From Axinella damicornis (lineage: Eukaryota > Porifera > Demospongiae > Axinellida > Axinellidae): DNA of 64,000 nt. The position numbers and the translations under genes are program-made. The number at the start of each line of letters is the position of its first letter. Within the stretch, counting starts at the first letter, position 1. The notes beneath the pieces were generated by a model, which did no database searches, had not been told where the DNA came from, and saw only the letters and a list, made by a program, of their open reading frames with translations. Positions 1-10,121 of the stretch are shown here, one piece after another. The DNA is taken from the NCBI GenBank assembly GCA_963931865.1, contig OZ007506.1, forward strand, positions 11,843,301-11,907,300, given 5' to 3'.

Positions 1-1067
1 GTGGACACTTCTAATCCAGATTCTAATCCATATTTAGTACGTGTAAACAGGCTTAATAGTAACTTCCGGTTTAGGGGCCTCTGCTCTACCAAAGCCATGC
101 TCACATTGAGAACTAATTATATAGCAGTACTAATGTTAGACCCAAGAGCTACACTCTAAACCACACTGTGTCACTTATAATTATGCAGTGTACAACATTT
201 GTCTCACTTGGTGAGTTTGTAATTTGACAGTGCGGCAGGCAGCAACGTTGCACCTAATATGCACAGTGTATTATAATAACTCACTTGCAGTGAGTTTGTA
301 AGTCAACAGTGAGGCAGGCTGTATGTTACAGGGAAGATCCTGTAGCCCAAGTGCTCTCGTGTTAATTAAGATTCGCTCCACCAGGGGCTTCCCCTCTGAC
401 ATACACCAGTCGATTGAAGGGACACACGGAGGGTTTGGGAGTGTGCATCTGCGGCTCGATCGGGCTTCTTTGTTGGTGTGGAGTGGAGTGTGTGTGAAGG
501 AGATGGGAGGGAGGTGGCGAGGGCATGGGTGAGCCCTACGGTGACTGTGAGCTCGCTCAGAGATTGAATGTAGGCACCAAATGGGAGAGGGTCCAGGAGT
601 ACTGTGAGGGGAGAGGGATCGATGAACAGTGCTTGACATGAATGCCCAAAATATTTCATGAACCACAACTTGGCTTCTGGTTTGATACACAAAATGCAAC
701 ATACAAACTTGGAAAATTAGCTATACAATGGATTTTGTTCCAGTTCAATAGCTCAAAGTAGTACCACAGTCCAATCAGTTCATTTCCGTGGCAAGGCATG
801 CACGATTACGCATGATTAAGTAATTTGCATGCTTAAAAATCTATGCGGGTGTGAACTAGGAAGAGAGGAGCGAAGATCGTTACTAAGGCTGAAAGAAGCA
901 TGAAAGCAAGCTAGAAAACCAAGAGACGCCAACGGGAGAGTGCTGCCAGAATGAGAGAGCTCAGCTGTCCTTGCCCCCTGCCGAACACAGTAGTGAAGAG
1001 GAGCACAGTGTTCACAGTGAGAACGAAAGGGATGCCTCAGGCAGTTCTAGCGGCACAGACGATTCGG

Positions 1068-1290
1068 ATTTGGCAAATAATGTTGTTACCAAATTGCGCC
1101 AAACATGGTAGTTATATGAATCTATTCATATACTTGCCATAATTATTTGGCAAATAATGTTGCTACCAAATTGTGCCAAACATGGTGTTATATGAATAGA
1201 TTCATATACTTGCCATATTTGGCAAATAATGTTGTTACCAAATTGTGCCAAACATGGTAGTTATATGAATAGATACTTGCCATATTTGGC
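1068..1290. repeat. Tandem repeat, three ~73-bp units
   Basis: Three consecutive copies begin with TTGGCAAATAATGTTG and end with ATACTTGCCAT. They differ by a few substitutions and one short deletion in the last copy. Each unit holds the near-palindrome TATGAATCTATTCATATA. No coding function is visible. Confidence 0.8.
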
Positions 1291-2024
1291 ATACTGATGA
1301 AAGACTTTTAATACAGTGTGTCAACAGGTAAATACGTCACAAGTTGTTGCACCAATAGACGACATACGTATGATGGACAAACTTCAATGAAAAGGCGCAC
1401 TGGTTATACGTTTGGCTTTGTCTGAAAAAGTATACTCGAGCACACAGACAAAGTGGCTTGAAGAGAAGACTTAACAATGGAGGAATACTGATGTAGTCTA
1501 CGAGCATCTAGCTAGCTACATGTTGCCTATGTTGGTCAGTGGTTTCTCGTTGCCTTCTTAGTCGTCTCCTCTCTCGGTCAGCTTGTAGTCATTGCTCTCT
1601 CTGTTCAGGACTCTCTGGCCTTCTTTGCCGTTGCCTTTCTCAGTATAGCTATAGTCTGCGTTCTTGGCGCTCCTCAGACGATCATTTTCGCGTATACATT
1701 CTTGCTGTTTTAGCATCTGCTGTTTACCTCCAATCTTCTTGCTGTTTTAGCATCTCTTGCTGAAATCTCACCAGGGTTGTCCGGGATTGCCATCGCAAAT
1801 CCCTAGGACAACTTAGGACAGAAGGACAAATAGGGACTACCCCCCCCCCCCCCCCCCCCCCCCAATTTTAGGATAGATGTAGTGTACAAAATGGGGGGAC
1901 ATTACGGTACATGTTTTGTTTCATGCCCAAAAGTGTCCATGCATGTGCGACCCTGGCTACTTACCCATGCCAAAGGCATGTGTTCCGAGCACCTTGTCCT
2001 TTTCCTCCTTCCTGAAATAGCTCC

Positions 2025-2440
2025 CGCTCTATTGTGCCAAGCAGAATGACGGGAGGTCCAGTGCCATGGCTGGGAGAAGAAACGGTACTTCACATACACT
2101 GGCTCACACCTTTGGAGGGAGGGACGGAGAGGGGGGAGGGGAGGAGGGGAGGAGGGGGGTTATTAATGTGAAGAAGAAGAAACTATAGTACACACACAGT
2201 CACGTAAATTGCAAGATCTATGACTGAACTCTGTCTGTCTGCACCTGAGGTACTACACGAGTAGCTCCCGCTCTATTGTGCCTAGCAGAATATGTGGGAG
2301 TCTTCCCATGTGGAGTGGGGGAGGCTGGAGGTCCGGTGCTACGGCTGGGTACTTCACAAGTTCACATACACTGGCTCACACCTGGGGAGCTGAGGGAGGG
2401 ACAGAGAGAGGGGAGGAGGGGAGGAGGGGAGGAGGAGACG
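2025..2440. repeat. Imperfect direct duplication of a ~150-bp block
   Basis: The segment starting CTCCCGCTCTATTGTGCC is present at about 2021 and again at about 2264. Both copies continue through a 'ggtccggtgc...tacttcacatacactggctcacacct' type stretch and end in a purine-rich tract (GGGAGGGACAGAGAGAGGGG). The second copy carries short insertions, so this is a diverged local duplication. Confidence 0.65.
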
Positions 2441-2659
2441 CCCATTTCAAGGGATCAAAAGCAACAGTGAGGAATCAATGGCTAACGAACTCAGATTTCG
2501 ACGACATTAAATTTTGAATCAGACATGGAGCTGATTTCACATTGTGACTAGCCCTGTGGGACCGAAAACTCATAATTAAGTTTGAACATCAGGGATGTAC
2601 ATATAAAAGCTAATATGCCTGACTGAGTCAGCTCCGGGAGAACACACACATGCACAAAT

Positions 2660-3475
2660 TTAACACCACACCTCTTGCTGAGTTTGTTTTGCAGTATGGG
2701 GTCCTAAGGTACGGTTCACAGTGACAGCCATTTGGTGTAGCTCCTGCAAGAGGTACTCCAGCATCAGGGAACCCTCCAGAGACACGGTAACCTCCAATCC
2801 TTAGGAGGGAGATTACAGAGTTGCTCATCAGTATATGGTACAACTCCCATTTAACACAACATTCATGGCCAATGAACCCCACAGCATGCACACATCATAG
2901 CTGCCGTGCTCCTAACCCTTGAGATCTTTCACAGCTTGTTCTATTGCGGCTGAAATGGATGTCCGCTTGGCAAAGAGGTCCAACATCTGCAGTCTCAGGA
3001 CAGCCACACCCTCCCCAGCAACCCTTGCCTGCTCTGCTGCCTCAGCTTCTAGCCTCCTCACCTTCTGTCGGGACAACCCTGAAGACCAGAGAGTGGGACA
3101 GGAACATTGCAGGTTAATCTTCAGTTCCATCACCGCAAATACAAACTCCCAACACCAAATTGGAGATTAAAACCCTTCAGCAACACTACTACTGGCTCAA
3201 CACTACTACTGGCTACTAACGCTAACCCTTCAGCAACTACTGTTAGCCTCGTACCAGGCTGATTTCCTCTTAATGCATGCACATCAAGAATGAGCTTGTG
3301 TAAGAAACTAATAGACGGATCAGTTCAACTATCACGGCCAAGGAACACCCCTTGGGAGGTTGTAGCCCAAAAAAGAGCTGATCACATGCATGCAGTTACC
3401 TATTGATGCATTCAGGCCATCACTGACAGTTTCAACAGCGGGCACATTCAGGTTTGATCTTCTTCCTACGAAAAG
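2660..3475 (-). CDS. C-terminal exons of an unidentified coiled-coil-rich protein
   Basis: Three minus-strand exons join with consistent phases: 3475-3400, 3078-2917 and 2799-2660 (stop TAA complement at 2660-2662). All are flanked by AG/GT sites (acceptor cttcag before 3078, donor gttagg after 2917, acceptor cctaag before 2799). The joined peptide, about 120 residues, contains heptad-like stretches such as KVRRLEAEAAEQARV and LMLEYLLQELHQM, so an alpha-helical coiled coil is likely. I do not recognise the family. Upstream exons must lie at higher coordinates. None is visible between 3476 and the satellite array, so the 5' part may lie beyond the 3.6-15.2 kb element. If the 2917 donor is not used, a stop at 2912-2914 would end the protein early. 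Confidence 0.45.
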
Positions 3476-3621
3476 CTGGGCTTGTTGCACATGCATGCTA
3501 CGGGGATCCAAATGATGTCACACATGATGTCATATCATGATGTCATCTCTGCTGTATAGATGATGTCATTCATGTCAGTAGCATATATAGTAGTCGAGTC
3601 ACTGTCAGTCTATTATAGTTA

Positions 3622-6192
3622 GTCACCACTGTCACCACTGTCTCCACTGTCACCACTGTCACTGCTGTCACCACTGTCACCACTGTCACTATTGTCTCCA
3701 CTGTCACTACTGTCTCCACTGTCACCACTGTCACTACTGTCTCCACTGTCACTACTGTCTCCACTGTCACCACTGTCTCCACTGTCACTACTCTCTCCAC
3801 TGTCACTACTCTCTCCACTGTCACCACTGTCACCACTGTCACCACTGTCTCCACTGTCACCACTGTCACCACTGTCACTACTGTCACCACTGTCACTACT
3901 GTCTCCACTGTCACCACTGTCACCACTGTCACTACTGTCACTACTGTCTCCACTGTCTCCACTGTCTCCACTGTCACCACTGTCACCACTGTCACCACTG
4001 TCTCCACTGTCACCACTGTCACTGCTGTCACTGCTGTCACCACTGTCACTATTGTCTCCACTGTCTCCACTGTCACTACTGTCACCATGTCTCCACTGTC
4101 ACTACTGTCACCATGTCTCTACTGTCACCACTGTCACTGCTGTCACCACTGTCACCACTGTCACTATTGTCTCCACTGTCACTACTGTCTGCACTGTCAC
4201 TATTGTCTCCACTGTCACTACTGTCACCACTGTCTCCACTGTCACCACTGTCACTACTGTCTCCACTGTCACTGTCTCCACTGTCACCACTGTCACTACT
4301 GTCTCCACTGTCACTACTGTCTCCACTGTCACCACTGTCACCACTGTCACTACTGTCACTACTGTCACTACTGTCTCCACTGTCACCACTGTCACTACTG
4401 TCTCCACTGTCACTACTGTCTCCACTGTCACCACTGTCTCCACTGTCACCACTGTCACCACTGTCTCCACTGTCACTAATGTCTCCACTGTCACCACTGT
4501 CACCACTGTCACTACTGTCTCCACTGTCACTACTGTCTCCACTGTCTCCACTGTCACCACTGTCTCCACTGTCACCACTGTCACCACTGTCACTACTGTC
4601 ACTACTGTCTCCACTGTCACCACTGTCACTGCTGTCACCACTGTCACTATTGTCTCCACTGTCACCATTGTCACCACTGTCACTACTGTCACTACTGTCA
4701 CTACTGTCACTGCTGTCACTACTGTCTCCACTGTCTCCACTGTCACCACTGTCACCACTGTCACTACTGTCACCACTGTCACCACTGTCACCACTGTCAC
4801 CACTGTCTCCACTGTCTCCACTGTCACCACTGTCACCACTGTCTCCACTGTCTCCACTGTCACCACTGTCACTATTGTCTCTACTGTCACCACTGTCACT
4901 GCTGTCACCACTGTCACCACTGTCACTATTGTCTCCACTGTCACTACTGTCTCCACTGTCACCACTGTCACCACTGTCACCACTGTCACTACTGTCTCCA
5001 CTGTCAGTACTATCTCCACTGTCACCATTGTCACCACTGTCACCATTGTCACTATTGTCTCCACTGTCACCACTGTCTCCACTGTCACCATTGTCACTAT
5101 TGTCTCCACTGTCACCACTGTCTCCACTGTCACTATTGTCTCCACTGTCACTACTGTCTCCACTGTCACCACTGTCACCACTGTCACTACTGTCTCCACT
5201 GTCAGTACTATCTCCACTGTCACCATTGTCACCACTGTCACCATTGTCACTATTGTCTCCACTGTCACCACTGTCTCCACTGTCACTATTGTCACTACTG
5301 TCTCCACTGTCACCACTGTCACTGCTGTCACCACTGTCACTATTGTCTCCACTGTCTCCACTGTCACTACTGTCACCACTGTCACCACTGTCACCACTGT
5401 CACTGCTGTCACCACTGTCACCACTGTCACTATTGTCTCCACTGTCACTACTGTCTCCACTGTCACTATTGTCTCCACTGTCACTACTGTCTCCACTGTC
5501 ACCACTGTCACCACTGTCTCCACTGTCACCACTGTCACTACTGTCTCCACTGTCACCACTGTCACCACTGTCACTACTGTCACTACTGTCTCCACTGTCT
5601 CCACTGTCACCACTGTCTCCACTGTCACCACTGTCACCACTGTCTCCACTGTCTCCACTGTCACCACTGTCACCACTGTCACTACTGTCTCCACTGTCAC
5701 TGCTGTCACCACTGTCACCACTGTCACTATTGTCTCCACTGTCACTACTGTCTCCACTGTCACCACTGTCACCACTGTCACCACTGTCACTACTGTCTCC
5801 ACTGTCAGTACTATCTCCACTGTCACCATTGTCACCACTGTCACCATTGTCACTATTGTCTCCACTGTCACCACTGTCTCCACTGTCACTATTGTCACTA
5901 CTGTCTCCACTGTCACCACTGTCACTGCTGTCACCACTGTCACTATTGTCTCCACTGTCTCCACTGTCACTACTGTCACCATGTCTCTACTGTCACCACT
6001 GTCACTGCTGTCACCACTGTCACCACTGTCACTATTGTCTCCACTGTCACTACTGTCTCCACTGTCACTATTGTCTCCACTGTCACTACTGTCACCACTG
6101 TCTCCACTGTCACCACTGTCACTACTGTCTCCACTGTCACCACTGTCACTGCTGTCTCCACTGTCACCACTGTCACTACTGTCTCCACTGTC
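3622..6192. repeat. Left 9-bp satellite array (CACTGTCAC-type)
   Basis: About 2.57 kb of CACTGTCAC, CACTGTCTC, TACTGTCAC and similar 9-mers in near-perfect register. A higher-order pattern is visible. The rare variant CAGTACTATCTCC occurs at about 5005, 5203 and 5806, with spacings of 198 and 603 bp, both multiples of nine. The unit lacks stop codons in most frames, which produces spuriously long open frames. This is the inverse of the 13.2-15.2 kb array. Confidence 0.95.
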
Positions 6193-6390
6193 AAGTATTA
6201 CTTTTGAGTGTTTGTAGGTAGCCTGCATGCATGTCTCAGTCGGATGCTGTGTCAGACATTGACGTATAATTACTAATGCAGCTCTTGATCAACACAAATA
6301 ATTATGTCTTCAAAAAAACTCAAATAAGGGATAACCAACAAATGTTTGTCTTATCCGTACAAAAAACAGGTAAGTGAATATGGGGTGAGT

Positions 6391-9300
6391 CTAGTTGCCA
6401 TGTTTGCGCCTCCGACGAAGGGGCAGAACTCCTTCATGCAATGCATCTATCAGTGCATCTGCTGCTGCCCTCTTTCTTCGTCTGTTAGGATTAGAGGTGG
6501 TGGATGCGGCAGTGGTTTCAGGCTGGGAGGCGGCATGGGTTCCAATGTGTGATGTGGTGAAGGTCCCAGTGGGAGTGGTGGCGGAGAGCCCAGTGGGAGT
6601 GGTGGTAGAGATCCCGGTGGGAGTGGTGGTGGTACAGGTCCCAGTGGGAGTGGTGGTAGAGGTCCCAGTGGGAGTAGTGGTAGAGGTCCCAGTGGGAGTG
6701 TTGGTAGAGGTCCCAGTGGGAGTGGTGGTGGTGGTGGAGGTCCCAGTGAGAGTGGTGGTAGATGTCCCAGTGGGAGTGGTGGTAGAGGTCCCAGTGGGAG
6801 TGGTGGTAGATGTCCCAGTGGGAGTGGTGGTAGATGTCCCAGTGGGAGTGGTGGTAGAGGTCCCAGTGGGAGTGGTGGTGGTAGAGGTCCCAGTGGGAGT
6901 GGTGGTAGAGGTCCCAGTGGGAGTGGTGGTAGAGGTCCCAGTGGGAGTACCCACGGTGGTAGAGGTCCCAGATTGTTGAATCATAACTGAGGAAACAATA
7001 ATCATATGACTGGCAGCATGTACGTAGCTATCCACTACACTTAGCTGCCGAATTTGTATGCTTGTAGTACACTCAAAGTAGTAAGCGCTACGACTAGTGC
7101 AACCATATTCCTTGTTACTTACATGGAGAGCTAACTTTAAAATGTACCTGGCAAATCTCCATCACTGCCCGAAGGGGTCAGGTCCATTGGCTGGGGTACT
7201 GTAGCTATGAGATGCATGGAATAGACTTTCATGTAATTACGATTATGAAAACATAAAATAATGACGAGCATCACTTCTTCAATATTACCGGTAACAACTA
7301 CTACAAATACTATTAACAACTGCACACTCATTCATGATCATCTATAGCATGTATGTGTTAATATTATTGTTAACATCATCACCTTGTGTCAGCTTGGTTT
7401 GGATGCTGGCTGAAAAGTTGTTCCAGTAGATCAGAATACACCTTTTCTGTTTCCCCCCTGATGCTTTTGTCACCTGGAGTAGGACACAGTGGTGGCATGT
7501 TGCAATTCATAAAGGCATTCTGAATGGTATTTTAGTGTACCACAACACCCACACATGCTGTATAATTAACAACAATTATACCAGGTCAGATACCTTGGTA
7601 ATGATTTTGCCATGTTCAGGGATAGTTTCGAGGAAGTACTTCCTGTCCGACTTCACCCCAATGTTGGCATCCTCCAGGACCGTGTAAATGAACTTAGTTG
7701 TGGCTGGTCTCAAGGAAGGAACTTCCTCAAGACGAACAGAAAGTACTTGCTGCTTGTTATGGGTAGCATCCGTCCTCAGAAAAGTCCATATCTGCACATG
7801 GTGTTCACATGTTCACACACGTACATTATGTGTGCATGCACTGCATGTGTGTGCCAATTCAGATAATAATACACTGCACTATGATTCCTGATTTACCTGA
7901 TACAGAGTCAAACCTTCACAGCACCGGAGAATTTCATCTCCAAACTCATCAAGGGATTTTACAGGAGCAACTGATTGTTGGTGGATGCTGTCGTCAGTGC
8001 TGCTGACGTCGCTACGTGCTTGAAGCGCTAAGATGGTTGGAATCATTTTGTGCTGAAAGTGATCGAGCACATCGGGACGTAGATTCTCCATTCCAGCAGC
8101 CTTCAATACCTTAAAACATTTAGATAATTTAGTACAATTCACACAAATCATAAGTTACCATAAGAAGGTGTTGATGTATTTGTATTGATTGCATAGTATA
8201 ACTTAAACAAAATTTCAAATTAAAAGTGATACCAGTAAGACCAAACTATGATAAGTGAATTTGTTATGTACTTAACATACCTCGAAGGTGAACCACATGA
8301 GGATAGTGTAGGATGGAATGACTCTTGGTATTGCTTGGTGCCCCAGAAGGTTGATCAGTTCTGGCTTAATGACACTCTCCATTTCCTGTACTCCTTCCTC
8401 AACAAAAATCTTCCCAAGGCGGATGATGTGACCGACAGCGCCTGACACACTTTTGAGCACTGGCGGAAGGCTGCGGAACTCGACCATGGAGAGGTCTAGG
8501 CACGGATGCCCAAATTCAATGAGGACATTCCGAGATATGTATCTGTATATATGGAACGAAGCTCACAACTTATAATGCAAGTATAAAAGAAATAATCCTA
8601 CATCTATGAAACCTACAATATAATAGTTCTATACTACACGGTACGCATTAATCTGATATACCACTTGGTTAACCAATCAGATTGGTATTACACTTTTTTC
8701 TCGAGGTACTGCTGTAATAGAAAGCTGATTGGCGAATACTTCGCTTAGTAACGCCGTTGCAGAACCTGGTTGCTAGGCAGCTTACAGCTTACCTTCTGTT
8801 GTAGGGTTGAAAAAGGGAGCATGCACGGCTGAAGCGGAGAAAGCGACTGCCTCCAAGGTAAGTTGACGAGCTGCTCGCACGCGCTGTTGAGATGTATATA
8901 GCTACGCTCTGGTTCCAAACCTGTACCGAACCAGGACCGACAACCACAGCCACGCCTATTGCGTGAAGCGACGCTCGTGCCATGCCGTGATCGACCGTGG
9001 CCCGAGTCGCTCGCTAGTGCTTGCTACCAACCGTGCCTGCTTGCTGCGTGTCGAGGACGCTCCAAGTTTCACCAACGCATCCAACAGCAACACTAAGAAA
9101 ACCACTGTGATGTAGCTAGCTAAGATGTAGGATTAATCTGTGATAGGATGGTCTACTGTGGTATTTTGGATTAATAGCACTCGCAATGCATTCAGGAAGT
9201 AAATAGCACTCGGCTTCGCCTCGTGCTATTTTACACTTCCTGACTGCATTGCTCGTGCTATTAATCCCAAATACCACAGTGGACCATCCTATTACATATA

Positions 9301-10017
9301 CTAATATTATACTGTGATTATGTGTGAATCTAGTTTGAACCTAGTGGTGCGCTAGGTGTACATTTGTACACATGATTCTATTGGCCCCAAACTGTAGTTC
9401 TGACAACTCCTTTGAAGGTAATTACATTCTAGTAAACATAATGTGCATCATTTACAGATTGGGTGACTTCAGAAGGATTAGTTTACACCTTTGTGACATC
9501 ATCTGGCATTACACAGGAAGTGAAAATTGCTTAAGAATATGTACCAAAATGACATTGTGTAATGACGTCAATCATACCTCTCTTGCTCAGTGGTAGTAAA
9601 GTTTGCGCACACAACTGCCATTGACAGTGGCACCTTCGCTCCACGAGAAATGGTGCCCTCTTGTGCTCCATTGAAGAGGGACACCGTCAACTCGCTGATT
9701 GTCGTTTTCGATTTCGGGTCATCCACCCCCAGTGGAAGGTGACTGGCTGCACACAAGTTGGCATACTTTTCGTACGTGGCTCTTGAGAAGAGCCGAGCCG
9801 GATGAGCGCCAACCATCGCAAGGCCACAACGCATAGCAGTTGTTTTCCCAGTTCCTGACGATCGCCCAAATGCCAGTGGGACTGGGCAAAACAACAGCTG
9901 CTCCACTATCGTGCTGTAGTGCATAGCCATGGCGAAGCTTCCAACAACCAGCAGTGATGGAATGAAGTTGTGTCGCATGTTCTGTTGCAACCATTTCAGC
10001 ATGAGTGTGAGTACCAT
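6391..10017 (-). CDS. Multi-exon P-loop ATPase (DUF927-like) encoded by the element
   Basis: Minus-strand exons with consistent phases are 10017-9578, 8542-8281, 8109-7897, 7791-7594 and 7519-7383. Further 3' exons are proposed at 7190-7148 and 6986-6391 (stop at 6391). The first exon carries a Walker A motif, GRSSGTGKTT (residues 51-60), then LPLGVDDP (about 94-101, Walker-B-like) and a VVCANFTT segment (sensor-like). This arrangement resembles DUF927-type or phage/plasmid helicase-like ATPases. The last exon encodes a Thr-rich 8-residue repeat (GTSTTTPT) and a basic C-terminus (RRRKRAAADALIDAL...RRRRKHGN) that could be a nuclear signal. The join from exon 7519-7383 (phase 2) to 7190-7148 (phase 0) does not fit unless an earlier donor (gtgtat, after GAAAAG) is used, so the 3' end is uncertain. 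It is divergent from the transposase gene. Its role in the element is inferred, not shown. Confidence 0.6.
6560..6955. repeat. 24-bp coding minisatellite
   Basis: Repeats of CCCAGTGGGAGTGGTGGTAG (24-bp unit including the following AGGT) run for about 390 bp. Read on the minus strand they encode the 8-residue unit GTSTTTPT in the last exon of the P-loop ATPase gene. Unit-length variants (extra GGT triplets) keep frame, consistent with selection for an open frame or a recent origin. Confidence 0.85.
8640..9570. other. Intron of the P-loop ATPase gene with repeat insertions
   Basis: Between exons 8542-8281 and 10017-9578 on the minus strand. It contains the hairpin element at 9144-9291 and AT-rich sequence with a short inverted repeat near 8655-8690. 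No coding signal is recognised. Confidence 0.5.
9144..9291. repeat. 148-bp foldback (MITE-like hairpin)
   Basis: The left arm starts TAGGATGGTCTACTGTGG and the right arm ends CCACAGTGGACCATCCTA. The arms pair through almost the whole length around the centre GGCTTCGCC. There is no coding capacity. It is a typical foldback or MITE insertion in an intron. Confidence 0.8.
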
Positions 10018-10121
10018 TCTGTCTGTGGCACAAAACTGGATTTTCCAAGGAGTTGATGGATGTGATTGTCGGCATGGTCACCTCTGGCATAAGCTTAAGT
10101 GAAACACATACATTCATAACA
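10018..10121. promoter_or_regulatory. Candidate bidirectional promoter between divergent element genes
   Basis: Only about 104 bp separate the minus-strand ATG at 10017 from the plus-strand ATG at 10122. Any promoter for both genes, if these starts are right, must lie here or inside the first exons. No clear TATA box is seen. A plus-strand ATG at 10053 is in frame with the transposase and would shrink the gap further. Confidence 0.35.

Larger units (their letters stand above)
1..2659. other. 5' region without a recognisable gene
   Basis: No open frame here is long or conserved enough to call. The stretch holds three tandem copies of a ~73-bp unit (1068-1290), a C homopolymer at about 1841-1863, and two diverged copies of a ~150-bp block with purine-rich (GGGAGGAGG-type) tails around 2025-2160 and 2264-2440. 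The rest is AT-rich unique sequence with nothing I recognise. Confidence 0.6.

Noticed and set aside
2912..3133. Stop at 2912 as the true end of the minus-strand gene
   Set aside because: A GT donor 3 nt earlier joins in phase to a good coiled-coil-like exon at 2799-2660, which is more convincing.
3622..6192. CRISPR array
   Set aside because: Unit is 9 bp with no spacers; eukaryotic context.
3570..6228. Open frames of 170-841 codons on both strands (TVTTVS, SPLSLL and VETVVT type repeats)
   Set aside because: They are by-products of a 9-bp repeat without stop codons. Several frames on both strands are open at once and there is no non-repetitive coding sequence.
6395..6979. 194-codon plus-strand frame with VPVGVVVE repeats
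   Set aside because: Shadow of the 24-bp minisatellite. The minus-strand reading has the basic C-terminus and splice site and is preferred.
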